Positions 16,293-25,397 of a DNA stretch of 64,000 bases are shown here, piece by piece. The notes beneath the pieces are model-generated. The model made no database searches and was not told the origin of the DNA. It saw only the letters and a program-made list of their open reading frames with translations. The position numbers were made by a program, and so were the translations under genes. This DNA is from Terriglobia bacterium (GTDB lineage Bacteria; Acidobacteriota; Terriglobia; Terriglobales; Acidobacteriaceae): positions 1-64,000 of the forward strand of contig JAIQFH010000028.1 in the NCBI GenBank assembly GCA_020073385.1, given 5' to 3'. Every line of letters begins with the position of its first letter. Position 1 is the stretch's first letter.

Positions 16293-18137
16293 TTACGAGG
16301 AGAAATCCCAGCCCTCATCTTTCATCTTGCGGTTGGTCCAGTGCTGGAGTTGTTCAAAGAGAGCCGGTTCGATCACGGCGAAACGAATTCCGACGCGTCC
16401 CTCGTCCCCTACCCACATGAGCCGCGCCTTCGCTTGAAACTGGACGTCGCTATCCGGCAGGACAAAGCTCACATCAACCATGCCGGCGAATCGTAGCGGC
16501 TCCTTCAGCCCGTCCAGGCCCATGCCGCCGGTGCTGAGATTCTTCCCCTGCACCTGCGTTTCTTCGCCTTGAGAATTCCTGATCGTGACTGAAATCTCCA
16601 CACGCGCACGGAAGAACTTCTGCTGCTCGTTGCTGATGAACCCGAGAGAGGCTGTCGTATCCCCGGGAGCGAAGCTGATGTTGTATTCCTTCAGCTTTCG
16701 GCTGAGCGTGCGCCGCGAGATTCCCAACTGCTCGGCTGCCAGCGTTCGTTGTCCGCCGGTTCGCTCCAAGGCCTTGATGATCATCTGCTCTTCCATGCTG
16801 TCGAGATTGCTCACCGGCATGGAAGCGGTTTGACGGAGGGCCGAGGGTTCTCCCGTCAGCGCGGCGGTGAGTTTTGAGAAATCGATTTCTGAGCCGGAAG
16901 ATTCCATCGCCATCCTTGCGACCAGGTTGCGCAGTTCACGAATGTTGCCCGGCCATGCATGCGAAAGGAGCGCGGAAATAGCTTGCTCGGTGAAATGTTT
17001 CTTAGGTGCCTTCAGAGTCAAGAAATGTTCAGCGAGTGCGACGATGTCCTCGGGTCGCTCGCGCAGCGGCGGAACCCTCAACTGAAACTGGCCGAGCCGG
17101 TGAAACAGATCCTGGCGGAAGCGACCTTGCCTTACCGCGGCTTCCAGGTCCTGGTTGGTTGCGGCGACAATACGGACGTCAACCTTGATCTTGCGATGCC
17201 CGCCCAGACGGTAGAACGGTTGTCCGTCGAGCACCCGCAGCAGCTTCACTTGAGTCTGTAATTGCAATTCCCCGATTTCGTCGAGAAAAAGCGTGCCCCT
17301 GTCTGCAAGTTCGAACAGGCCCGGCTTGGATGTGTCGGCGCCGCTGAACGCACCCTTTTCGTATCCGAACAATTCGCTTTCCACCAGGTTTTCTGGCAGG
17401 GCGGCGCAATTGATATCGACCCACGGCCGGCTGCGGCGATTGGATGACTGATGGACCGTCCTCGCGATGAGTTCCTTGCCGGTCCCAGTCTCACCGGTGA
17501 CAAGAACTGTTTCTGTGTGGCCCGCGACGCGATCGACCAGGGCCATGAAATCTTGCATAACCGGGCTGGCGAGAATGAATTCGGTACCATCCACTTTGCG
17601 CGAGATGATTGCGCCCCGTTTGGTCACTCCCGCTAATGGCGACTCGCTTCCTTCGTGCGGCACAGGAACGACCACAACTACGATCGCTGCGGGCGCCGAG
17701 GCCGCATCGCGAAGCAGAGTGGCTGAGAATTCCACCCCAAAGCTCGCCCCGCTCTTCGGTTGCGCGAATAGCTGAGAGCGATACTCCCCTTCAGACAAGG
17801 TGGTGCTCAGGATTGTCTTTCGCAGCTGGTCCCTGTCTCTTCCGAAGGTCGCGCTGCCAGGCGTAAACAGTGCCGCAAAGTCCCGGCCGATCACGTCACT
17901 CGCAGAATAGCGGATCAGGCGCGCAAAACCGGAACTGCAGGCGCTGAATTGCCCGTGAAGATCAACGCAAAAGACAGCCGGGCCAGCAGCTTCAGAACCG
18001 GCCACACCCTCTGTTGGAGACGTTGCAGGTGAACTGGAAAGCGGCGAACTGTAGCGCGAAGTCGGCATGACAGAGGGTTTGGGATGATGGTGACACGCCG
18101 ACTCCAGCTTCGCCCACAAGGGTATTCCAAAGGACAT
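16293..18137 (-). CDS. sigma-54-dependent activator: PAS - AAA+ - Fis HTH - PilZ
   Basis: 614 residues. A PAS-like sensor lies at about 45-150 (VFCVDLHGQFSACSSGF). The sigma-54 interaction AAA+ domain at about 190-430 has Walker A GETGTGKE, the sigma-54 contact loop as GAFSGA (usual GAFTGA), Walker B LFLDEIGE and an arginine finger region RFRQDLFHRL. A Fis-type helix-turn-helix follows (LAAEQLGISRRTLSRKLKEY). The last 110 residues form a PilZ domain with NLSTGGMG, but the upstream RxxxR is degenerate (QKFFRAR), so c-di-GMP binding is doubtful. A PilZ domain after the HTH is an uncommon order. The start could also be the ATG at 18067, since neither has a strong ribosome site. It may drive the sigma-54-like promoters noted elsewhere in this window. 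Confidence 0.88.
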   Translation of the reverse strand: MSFGIPLWAKLESACHHHPKPSVMPTSRYSSPLSSSPATSPTEGVAGSEAAGPAVFCVDLHGQFSACSSGFARLIRYSASDVIGRDFAALFTPGSATFGRDRDQLRKTILSTTLSEGEYRSQLFAQPKSGASFGVEFSATLLRDAASAPAAIVVVVVPVPHEGSESPLAGVTKRGAIISRKVDGTEFILASPVMQDFMALVDRVAGHTETVLVTGETGTGKELIARTVHQSSNRRSRPWVDINCAALPENLVESELFGYEKGAFSGADTSKPGLFELADRGTLFLDEIGELQLQTQVKLLRVLDGQPFYRLGGHRKIKVDVRIVAATNQDLEAAVRQGRFRQDLFHRLGQFQLRVPPLRERPEDIVALAEHFLTLKAPKKHFTEQAISALLSHAWPGNIRELRNLVARMAMESSGSEIDFSKLTAALTGEPSALRQTASMPVSNLDSMEEQMIIKALERTGGQRTLAAEQLGISRRTLSRKLKEYNISFAPGDTTASLGFISNEQQKFFRARVEISVTIRNSQGEETQVQGKNLSTGGMGLDGLKEPLRFAGMVDVSFVLPDSDVQFQAKARLMWVGDEGRVGIRFAVIEPALFEQLQHWTNRKMKDEGWDFSS

Positions 18138-18415
18138 AACGAAGGTAACCCGATGTTTCGTCTGATGACGAAATACACGATTCAGTTTTTCCTCATCCGC
18201 AAAGTCCAGTATGACCCGCGCGTGTTACCAAAGTAAGCTTCTGAAAGCCTAGTCTTTGCAATACGATTCGTGCGATGCCCGAGTGGGAGAAGACCGTCTT
18301 CCCGACAAAGTGCGGATTCACAAGGGGTATCGATAATAAAGTCTGTTTGCGGCTTCACGGCACAGCCGAAGCCGCGGCAGGTGCTTCAAGGGCTCAAGCG
18401 GGTAAAGCGTAAGCA

Positions 18416-20884
18416 ATGAAACCGGAAGCCAGCGCACTATCGATCCAGACAAAGGCCTTCATTGGCATTACTGCACTGGTCGGCGCGGTGGTGTTGGTCT
18501 TCAGCCTTTCGCACTGGCAATCGCAGGACCCCACCCGATTCGTCTGCTATCTCGTTGTCGCCGTCCTGGCGTCCGGCCTGAAGGTACAACTGCCCGGCAT
18601 CGATGGCACCATGTCGGTGAACTTTCTCTTCATCCTTCTGGGCGTACTCGAACTGAGTCTCCCCGAAACATTGGTGATTGGTTGCACCGCCAGCCTGGCG
18701 CAGAGCGTCTGGCAACTGCGCGGCCGACTGGACCCCGTGAAGGTTTTGTTCAACGTTTGCGGGATGATGGCCAACGCCAGTGCCCTCACTTATTTGACCT
18801 ATTACTCGCTGGTGGGGCGATTCGGATCGAACAAGCCCATTCTGCTGATGGTTTCGGCATTGGTGTTCTTCTTCGCGAACACCCTGCCGATCTCGATCGT
18901 GATCGCTCTGACCGAGGGAAAGTCGAGCCGCAAAGTCTGGTCCGAATGCTACTTCTGGTCTTTCCCTTACTACCTGGTGGGCGCGGCTGCGGTGGGTCTG
19001 GTGGGAATCATAAACCGCAGCGCCGGATGGCAAACCTCCCTGCTCGTTTTACCGCTGATTTATTGGGTATATCGTTCTTATCGTCTTTACCTCGGTCGTT
19101 TGGAGGCGGAAAAAGAACGGGTCGAGGTGGAGAAGCGGCATGTGGAACAGATTGCGTCGCTCAACATGCGTACCATTGAGGCCCTGGCGCTCGCCATCGA
19201 AGCAAAAGATCACACCACTCACACGCACCTGCAGCGCGTCCGCACTTACGCCGTTGAAGTGGCAAGGGAATTAAAGCTGGGCGAAGAACAAGTTGAGGCA
19301 TTACGAGCCGCGGCGCTGCTGCACGACATCGGCAAACTCGCAGTTCCGGAACAGATCATCAACAAGCCGGGAAAGTTAACGCCGGAAGAATTCGAAAAAA
19401 TGAAGGTGCATCCGCTGGTCGGAGCGGAAATTCTGGACCGGGTTGCGTTTCCCTATCCCGTCGCCCCGATTGTGCGCGCGCACCACGAACGATGGGATGG
19501 TTCCGGATATCCGGAGGGAGTGGCCGGTGAGAACATTCCGATCGGAGCGCGCATCCTCGCTGCCGTCGATTGCCTCGATGCACTTGCCTCCCATCGCCAA
19601 TATCGGCCAGCCCTGCCGTTATCAGAGGCCATGGCGAAGGTGAAGGAAAAGTCGGGCACCTGGTTTGATCCCAAGATCGTTGCGATTCTGGAGAGCCGCT
19701 ACATTGAACTGGAGCGCATGGCGCAGATGTCGGAAGACACGGCAGTCACAGGACTGTCGAGAACGGTTCGAGTAGAGCGTGGCCTGGCTCCCGCTGCTGG
19801 ATTTGAGCGTACCGAACCGACCCATGGTCCCGTCGACAACGCGGACTTCTTAACCTCGATCGCGTCCGCCCGGCAAGAAGCTCAGACCATGTTCGAACTG
19901 AGCCAGGATCTTGGCGTTTCGTTGAGTCTCAGCGAAACGCTCTCGGTCTTGTCGATGCGGCTGCGAAGGATGATTCCTTTTGACTCGATTGCCGTCTTTG
20001 TAAACCGCAATGGCTGGTTGCTGCCGGAACTCGTGAGCGGCGAGAATTTCCGCGCCCTGTCGTCCCTCAAAATCAGAGTTGGTGAGGGATTGTGCGGCTG
20101 GGTCGCAGAGAACTCCAGGCCGATCGTAAACGGCAATCCGCAGGTCGAGGCCGGATACTCTGCCGACCCCGTAAAGCATACGACTTCGCTGCAATCGGCC
20201 CTAGTCGTGCCCTTAGAGGGCCTCAACGGCGTAGTGGGCGTTCTGGCGATGTATCAGACGAATCGCGATGCGTTCACGCCCGATCATCTGCGAATTCTCC
20301 TGGCCGTCGCGTCCAAGGTTGCTTTGTCCGTAGAGAACGCCCTCAAGTATCAACAAGCGGAAAGCTCGGCCACGACCGATTACCTCACCGGACTTCCGAA
20401 TGCGCGCTCGTTGTTCGTACATCTGGCGCAGGAAGTAGCTCGATGCCGCCGCATGAAGAGTTCGCTGGCGGTGCTGCTGTGCGATATCGACGGATTCAAG
20501 CAGATCAATGATTCCTTTGGCCACCTCGAGGGCGACAAACTGCTGCGGGAATTCACCACCCGGTTGAAGGATGTCTGTCGAGGATATGACTACGTAGCCC
20601 GCATGGGCGGCGACGAGTTCGTCATCACTGCCCCCGGACTGACTCCGGAAGCGGCCAAGGAAAAAGCCGAACGGCTCAACCAGGCGGCCATCGAGTCCGG
20701 CCGTCACGTCTGCGGACGCGATTTGATTACCCTCAGCGTCGGCATGGCCTTCTGTCCCGAAGATGGCTACGACGTGGAACGTCTGCTCGCGGAAGCTGAC
20801 CGCCGCATGTACTCCATGAAGCAGGTCCATCATGCCGAAGCCGTTGCGCGTGAACAGCAGAAACTCGGGGCGACGGCGAACTAG
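18416..20884 (+). CDS. membrane sensor - HD-GYP - GAF - GGDEF c-di-GMP protein
   Basis: 822 residues. Seven or eight transmembrane helices cover about 1-225 and include the segment LKVQLPGIDGTMSVNF. The HD-GYP phosphodiesterase domain spans about 250-430, with HDIGK at 303-307 and HHERWDGSGYP near 357. A GAF domain lies at about 480-625 and a GGDEF diguanylate cyclase at about 650-810. The cyclase signature is MGGDEF near residue 730, with an RGYD inhibitory site five residues upstream. All catalytic signatures are intact, so it may both make and degrade c-di-GMP. The gap to the ABC permease gene is only 12 bases, implying one transcript. The membrane part is paralogous to the stand-alone protein at 27260-27988. 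Confidence 0.9.
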   Translation: MKPEASALSIQTKAFIGITALVGAVVLVFSLSHWQSQDPTRFVCYLVVAVLASGLKVQLPGIDGTMSVNFLFILLGVLELSLPETLVIGCTASLAQSVWQLRGRLDPVKVLFNVCGMMANASALTYLTYYSLVGRFGSNKPILLMVSALVFFFANTLPISIVIALTEGKSSRKVWSECYFWSFPYYLVGAAAVGLVGIINRSAGWQTSLLVLPLIYWVYRSYRLYLGRLEAEKERVEVEKRHVEQIASLNMRTIEALALAIEAKDHTTHTHLQRVRTYAVEVARELKLGEEQVEALRAAALLHDIGKLAVPEQIINKPGKLTPEEFEKMKVHPLVGAEILDRVAFPYPVAPIVRAHHERWDGSGYPEGVAGENIPIGARILAAVDCLDALASHRQYRPALPLSEAMAKVKEKSGTWFDPKIVAILESRYIELERMAQMSEDTAVTGLSRTVRVERGLAPAAGFERTEPTHGPVDNADFLTSIASARQEAQTMFELSQDLGVSLSLSETLSVLSMRLRRMIPFDSIAVFVNRNGWLLPELVSGENFRALSSLKIRVGEGLCGWVAENSRPIVNGNPQVEAGYSADPVKHTTSLQSALVVPLEGLNGVVGVLAMYQTNRDAFTPDHLRILLAVASKVALSVENALKYQQAESSATTDYLTGLPNARSLFVHLAQEVARCRRMKSSLAVLLCDIDGFKQINDSFGHLEGDKLLREFTTRLKDVCRGYDYVARMGGDEFVITAPGLTPEAAKEKAERLNQAAIESGRHVCGRDLITLSVGMAFCPEDGYDVERLLAEADRRMYSMKQVHHAEAVAREQQKLGATAN

Positions 20885-20896
20885 GAGGCTCACACC

Positions 20897-21763
20897 ATGC
20901 TGGGGCGGACAATTGCGCGGCATGGCCTGACTCTCATCGCCACCGCATTATTAGGCGGATTGCTTTCCGCCACGCTGGTCCGGCTCGCTCCTGGTTTCAA
21001 TACCGATGAAGCCGCCCTCGATCCTCACCTGAGTTCTCAGAGCATTCAAGCATTGCACCAGGCTCGAACTGAACAGCACAACATCCTTCGCTTTTACCTT
21101 CACTCGCTGCAAGGCGCGCTGCACGGCGACCTGGGAACCTCCATCTCGTTGAAACAGCCTGTCCGCAGGCTTTTGCACGATCGTGTTCCACTCACGCTGC
21201 GATTGGTAGGTCTCGGGCTACTGATGGGTTGGGCGGCTGTAATGGCGCTGGCGCTTACCGCCGCATGGCTGCGAGTTATGGCCTGCGATCTGTGCGCGAC
21301 CGTCCTGACTGGCCTGTTGATTTGTGTTCCCGCCGCAGTCCTCGCCCTGTTGTCGGTGCTTTGGAATATCCCCGGAGCCCTTGCCATTGCCTTGATCATT
21401 TTCCCCCGTGATTATCGATTCACGCGTAACTTGCTCGACAAAGCTTATTCCCTGCCTCACATCGTTACGGCGCGAGCCAAGGGGCTAAGCGAAGGACGCA
21501 TCCTCTTCTGGCACGTGGTTCCTTCTGCTGGCCCGCAACTGCTAGCCCTCGCCGGGGTCTCGGTCAGCCTCGCCATTGGAGCGGCCATTCCGGTTGAGGC
21601 CTTGTGCGGACTCGCGGGCATCGGACAACTCGCATGGCAGGCAGCCCTGGCCCGTGACCTTCCTCTGCTGATGAACATCACGGTCCTGGTGACGCTGGTA
21701 ACCTTGCTCGCCAATTCCAGCGCAGATGTAATCGGACATGTATGGCGAGGCCAGCAAGCATGA
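20897..21763 (+). CDS. oligopeptide-type ABC transporter permease (DppB/OppB-like)
   Basis: 288 residues, about six membrane helices. N-terminal TIARHGLTLIATALLGG begins as in the DppB family. There is a periplasmic loop with LHGDLGTSISLKQPV ('GDLG-S' motif) and a cytoplasmic EAA-type loop ARAKGLSEGRILFWHVVP that contacts the ATPase. It is somewhat shorter than typical DppB (about 310-340). Its stop overlaps the next permease's ATG (ATGA), giving the usual pair. Imports peptides or similar solutes across the inner membrane together with the following three genes. Confidence 0.85.
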   Translation: MLGRTIARHGLTLIATALLGGLLSATLVRLAPGFNTDEAALDPHLSSQSIQALHQARTEQHNILRFYLHSLQGALHGDLGTSISLKQPVRRLLHDRVPLTLRLVGLGLLMGWAAVMALALTAAWLRVMACDLCATVLTGLLICVPAAVLALLSVLWNIPGALAIALIIFPRDYRFTRNLLDKAYSLPHIVTARAKGLSEGRILFWHVVPSAGPQLLALAGVSVSLAIGAAIPVEALCGLAGIGQLAWQAALARDLPLLMNITVLVTLVTLLANSSADVIGHVWRGQQA

Positions 21764-22569
21764 GCTTCTGGCGCAGGGTAGCGTGTGCCGTGCTGCTGCT
21801 CGTTGTGGCTGTGTCTCTGGGAGCAAGTTCGCTGGCACCTGCCGGATATGCAAAGCAAGATCGTGAGGCCGCAGGGGCTCCTCCGTCGCACGCACACTGG
21901 CTGGGAACCGATGAGATTGGTCGAGACCGTTTTGCCCGCGTGCTCTACGGTACGAGGATCTCTCTGTTTCTTGCTCCGGCTGCAGCTCTGATTTCCACGC
22001 TGCTGGCTGCGCTGGTCGGTGGCCTGGCGGGATATCTGGGCGGCGCATGGGCTCGGGCAGCCATGGCCATCACAGATTTGTTTTTGTCCCTGCCGTGGTT
22101 GTTCTTACTGATCACGGTGCGGGCCCTGTTGCCCTTGAACGTGTCGCCGGCTTTCTCTGTGCTCGTAACGTTCCTGATCTTAGGCCTGCTAGGTTGGACC
22201 GCGGCAGCGCGAGTCTTGTGCGCAACCGGCGGCTCGCTGCGGAACACCGATTTTGTGCGGCAGGCACGCGCTTCGGGAATCCGCGGCACGCGGCTGTTTT
22301 GGATTCACGTGCTGCCTAACATGAAGCCTGTGCTGTATGCGCAGTTCTGGATTTCGATTCCCGCGTTCATCTTGAGCGAGGCGAATCTGGGGATCCTCGG
22401 ATTGGGAGTGGCTGAGCCGCTGCCTTCCTGGGGAAGTTTGCTGAAGGAATTAGAAGGGCTCGTATCGGTGGGGGAAGAACCATGGAAATTTGTCCCCTTG
22501 CTTTTACTCGTGATAGTCGTGACGTCGTTCCAACTTGTGCTTTCGAAGCAGGATGAGGTGGCCGCGTGA
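21760..22569 (+). CDS. oligopeptide-type ABC transporter permease (DppC/OppC-like)
   Basis: 269 residues from ATG 21760, which overlaps the previous stop; an in-frame ATG at 21742 is less likely. One N-terminal helix is followed by the family motif HWLGTDEIGRDRFARVLYG. Five further helices and the EAA loop RQARASGIRGTRLFWIHVLP complete it, with SEANLGILGLGVAEPLPSWG near the end, also diagnostic. It forms the heterodimeric channel with the upstream permease. The stop overlaps a possible GTG start of the binding-protein gene. Confidence 0.88.
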   Translation: MSFWRRVACAVLLLVVAVSLGASSLAPAGYAKQDREAAGAPPSHAHWLGTDEIGRDRFARVLYGTRISLFLAPAAALISTLLAALVGGLAGYLGGAWARAAMAITDLFLSLPWLFLLITVRALLPLNVSPAFSVLVTFLILGLLGWTAAARVLCATGGSLRNTDFVRQARASGIRGTRLFWIHVLPNMKPVLYAQFWISIPAFILSEANLGILGLGVAEPLPSWGSLLKELEGLVSVGEEPWKFVPLLLLVIVVTSFQLVLSKQDEVAA

Positions 22570-22610
22570 GCCGTCCGAGAAGTTGCCCGTCGAGAATTTG
22601 CAGGTCAATG

Positions 22611-24218
22611 ATGGTGAGGCTCGGAAAAGCGATCGCCTTGGCAGCGTTCTGCCTCGCGGCATTGACGGGTGCCGCACTGGCGCAGGGCCAGTTGCGTTTC
22701 TGTCTACGTTCGGAACCCAAGACGTTTGACCCGCTGCAAGTCGAGGACGATGCTTCGGTAGCGATCCGGTATCTGACCGGCGGCGTGCTCGTTCGTTTGA
22801 ACCGCCAGACCCAGGCGGTTGAGCCGGGACTGGCGACGTCATGGAAGATCTCGAAGGACAGCAAGCAGATCACCTTCAAGCTTCGCAGCGGAGTTTCATT
22901 CTCCGACGGCACACCGTTTTCTGCTGAAGACGTTGCCTATACCGTCCAGCAGTTGATGGATCCCGCACTTCACTCGGCTACGGGAGACGCATTCCGGTCC
23001 GGCGCCGGCAAAGTAGAAACGAAGATCGTCTCCCCGACCGAAATCTCCATCACGTTCCCAGCCCCGGTGGCCGGGCTCGACCGTCAATTCGATCAGGTTG
23101 CAATCCTCTCCGCGCATTCGCCCAAGAAGGAGATGGCGGTGCTTGGCCCCTTCATGGTGGCCGACTACAAACCGGGCACAACCGTCCTGCTGAAACGAAA
23201 TCCGAACTATTGGAAAACCGACGAGCAGGGGCGCAAGCTGCCTTACCTTGACTCTATCCAGCTGGACATTCAACCAAACCGCGACGTTGAGATGCTCCGC
23301 TTCAAGCGCAACGAAATTGACTTGATCAACGCTCTCGATAGCGAATACTTCGACAAACTCGCGTCTACCTCGCAGAACGTCGCGCATGATGCAGGACCAT
23401 CTCTTGACAGCGAGCAAATGTGGTTCAACGAAGTGGCCAAAGCTCCCATCCCCGGGTACAAGAAAAACTGGTTCCGCTCGGCAACTTTCCGGCGCGCCGT
23501 TTCTCAAGCGATTAATCGCAACGATCTGGCAAGGGTCGTGTTTCGCGGACACGCGCAACCGGCGGTGGGACCTGTATCTCCGGCGAACAAGTTCTGGTTC
23601 AACTCCAAACTGAAACCCGAAACATGCTCCCCCGACGCGGCGCTCAAGGCATTGCAAAAGGAAGGTTTCCACCTGGAGAACGGCACGCTGAAGGACATGC
23701 AGGGAAATGAAGTTGTGTTCTCAATCATCACGAACTCAGGCAACAAGTATCGTGAGCGCATGGCGACCATGATCCAGGAAGACTTGCAGAAGATCGGCAT
23801 CCACGTGAACGTGGTGACGCTCGACTTCCCTGCTCTGATCGAGCGCATGACCCAGACTTTCGATTACGAAGCAATCCTGCTGGGATTAACCAACGTGGGC
23901 CTCGATCCTAACGAACAGATGAATGTGTGGCTCAGTTCTTCGGAGAATCATCAGTGGAACCCAGCGGAGAAAACTCCGGAAACCCCGTGGGAAGCCGAGA
24001 TCGACAACCTCATGCGAGCACAAGGCTCCGCGGCCGATCCAAAAAAGCGCAAGGAAAGCTTTGACCGCGTGCAGGAGATCGCCGTCGAGCAGGCGCCTTT
24101 CATTTACCTGGTGAACCGCAATGCTCTGTCGGCGATTTCGACCAATGTGCAAAACGCGAGCCCGGTGATTCTCGTTCCCCAAACCTACTGGAACGTAGAG
24201 CGGCTCTCGCTGAAGTAA
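22611..24218 (+). CDS. extracellular solute-binding protein, family 5 (peptide/nickel type)
   Basis: The frame opens at GTG 22566, overlapping the permease stop. ATG 22611 gives a standard Sec signal peptide (MMVRLGKAIALAAFCLAAL ... ALAQ), so I choose it. Mature domain features are RFCLRSEPKTFDPLQVEDDA, WKISKDSKQITFKLRSGVSF with SDGTPFSAEDVAYT, and LLKRNPNYWKTDEQG. The NGTLKDMQGNEVVFSII and QKIGIHVNVVTLDF regions lie near the C-terminus. About 535 residues, normal for the family. Captures peptides or related solutes in the periplasm and delivers them to the two permeases encoded just upstream. Confidence 0.88.
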   Translation: MVRLGKAIALAAFCLAALTGAALAQGQLRFCLRSEPKTFDPLQVEDDASVAIRYLTGGVLVRLNRQTQAVEPGLATSWKISKDSKQITFKLRSGVSFSDGTPFSAEDVAYTVQQLMDPALHSATGDAFRSGAGKVETKIVSPTEISITFPAPVAGLDRQFDQVAILSAHSPKKEMAVLGPFMVADYKPGTTVLLKRNPNYWKTDEQGRKLPYLDSIQLDIQPNRDVEMLRFKRNEIDLINALDSEYFDKLASTSQNVAHDAGPSLDSEQMWFNEVAKAPIPGYKKNWFRSATFRRAVSQAINRNDLARVVFRGHAQPAVGPVSPANKFWFNSKLKPETCSPDAALKALQKEGFHLENGTLKDMQGNEVVFSIITNSGNKYRERMATMIQEDLQKIGIHVNVVTLDFPALIERMTQTFDYEAILLGLTNVGLDPNEQMNVWLSSSENHQWNPAEKTPETPWEAEIDNLMRAQGSAADPKKRKESFDRVQEIAVEQAPFIYLVNRNALSAISTNVQNASPVILVPQTYWNVERLSLK

Positions 24219-24239
24219 GAGTGAAGCAAGTAGAAACCA

Positions 24240-25088
24240 TTGTTCCGTAACGACAGAGTTTTGACTGATAAATCTCAACGCGACGCTCTCCTCTCCGCGC
24301 ACCTCTCGGTGCAATATGGCAATAAACCGCCAGTTCTGCGGGGCGTGCAGTTGGACATTCAGCACGGCGAAGTTCTTGGATTAATCGGTCAAAGCGGATC
24401 CGGTAAAAGCACGCTGGCAATGGCCATTCTTGGACTGATCGATCGCAAAAGAGTGGACGCTCAAGGTTCGATTTTCTTCGAAGGATCCGATCTGTTGACT
24501 CTTCGTGAAGCTGCGCTGCGCAGTTTACGCGGGCGGAAGATCGCCCTGGTGTTGCAGAGCCCACTCTCCTCGCTGAATCCGGCCCTCAAAATCCGGACCC
24601 AGCTTCGAGAAACCTGGCGGGCTCACGCTTCCGGGTCCTCCGCCGATTGCGACTCTACGATTCGAAAGGCTCTGGAAAGTGTCAGCTTGCCCTCCGACGA
24701 CGATTTCTTGCGCAAGTATCCGGCGCAGATGAGTGTCGGCCAGGCACAGCGAGTCTTGATTGCGATGGCGGTGGTTCATCGGCCCGCACTCCTTATTGCC
24801 GATGAAGCCACCAGCGCTCTCGACGTGATCACTCAGGCCGAAATCCTGAAGCTGTTTCGCGAGTTGAATCAGAACTTCGGGATGGCGATTCTCTACATTT
24901 CGCACGACCTAGCATCAGTCGCTGGAATTTGCGACCGAGTTGCGATTCTCCATCAGGGCGAAATCGTAGAGTTCGGTAATACCCAGAAGGTTCTCACAAG
25001 CCCAAGTCACGAATATACGCAGCGGCTGCTGGCCGCAATGCCGCGAATGCCGCAGGCCAGTTTCGCCGCCAAAGCAGCAGCGCGTTAG
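24240..25088 (+). CDS. oligopeptide-type ABC transporter ATP-binding protein (OppD-like)
   Basis: About 282 residues. Walker A is GQSGSGKSTLA, the signature is MSVGQAQRV (a variant of LSGGQ) and Walker B is LLIADEATSALD. A D-loop and the switch His (YISHDLASV) follow. The start is uncertain: TTG 24240 or TTG 24261, with no strong ribosome site at either. Only one ATPase gene is present, whereas Opp/Dpp systems normally have two (D and F), so the transporter would use a homodimer or borrow a second ATPase. It closes the operon that starts with the c-di-GMP protein. Confidence 0.87.
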   Translation: MFRNDRVLTDKSQRDALLSAHLSVQYGNKPPVLRGVQLDIQHGEVLGLIGQSGSGKSTLAMAILGLIDRKRVDAQGSIFFEGSDLLTLREAALRSLRGRKIALVLQSPLSSLNPALKIRTQLRETWRAHASGSSADCDSTIRKALESVSLPSDDDFLRKYPAQMSVGQAQRVLIAMAVVHRPALLIADEATSALDVITQAEILKLFRELNQNFGMAILYISHDLASVAGICDRVAILHQGEIVEFGNTQKVLTSPSHEYTQRLLAAMPRMPQASFAAKAAAR

Positions 25089-25215
25089 GCCCTCCTCCGC
25101 GGTTTTCACAATCGTCTGAACCGGGTTCCAATCTCAGCACCCGTTTGCGTGTGTCGAGTAACACCCTACTGATACAAGGGTCATCGTCCCGCCTCGAATC
25201 TTCGACCTGTACTTC

Positions 25216-25258
25216 GGGACAACTTGTCCCATGCCCCCTGCGCGGGACAGATTGGCCC
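25216..25258. promoter_or_regulatory. paired GGGACA...TGTCCC palindromes, candidate activator sites
   Basis: A palindrome GGGACAACTTGTCCC at 25216-25230 is followed by a near-copy GGGACAGATTGGCCC at 25244-25258, centres 28 bases apart. They lie roughly 90-110 bases upstream of a sigma-54-type promoter, the place where enhancer-binding activators normally bind. The binding protein is not known. Confidence 0.5.
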
Positions 25259-25318
25259 ATCCGGATCTCGTCAGCCAATCTACAACCATCTTGTTTTCAA
25301 TGACCTAACACAAAACGA

Positions 25319-25336
25319 TTGGTTCCTCCCGTGCAA
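25319..25336 (+). promoter_or_regulatory. candidate sigma-54 (-24/-12) promoter for the subtilase
   Basis: TTGGTTCCTCCCGTGCAA has the GG and GC doublets (25321-22 and 25333-34) separated exactly as in the TGGCAC-N5-TTGCA consensus. Transcription would begin near 25346, leaving a leader of about 50 bases with GAAAGGTGAG before the ATG at 25398. Confidence 0.5.
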
Positions 25337-25397
25337 CAAGAACACCGGTACGAAGCTCGACCTTTCCCCCAGTCAGCGAAGAAAGGTGAGATTTTCT

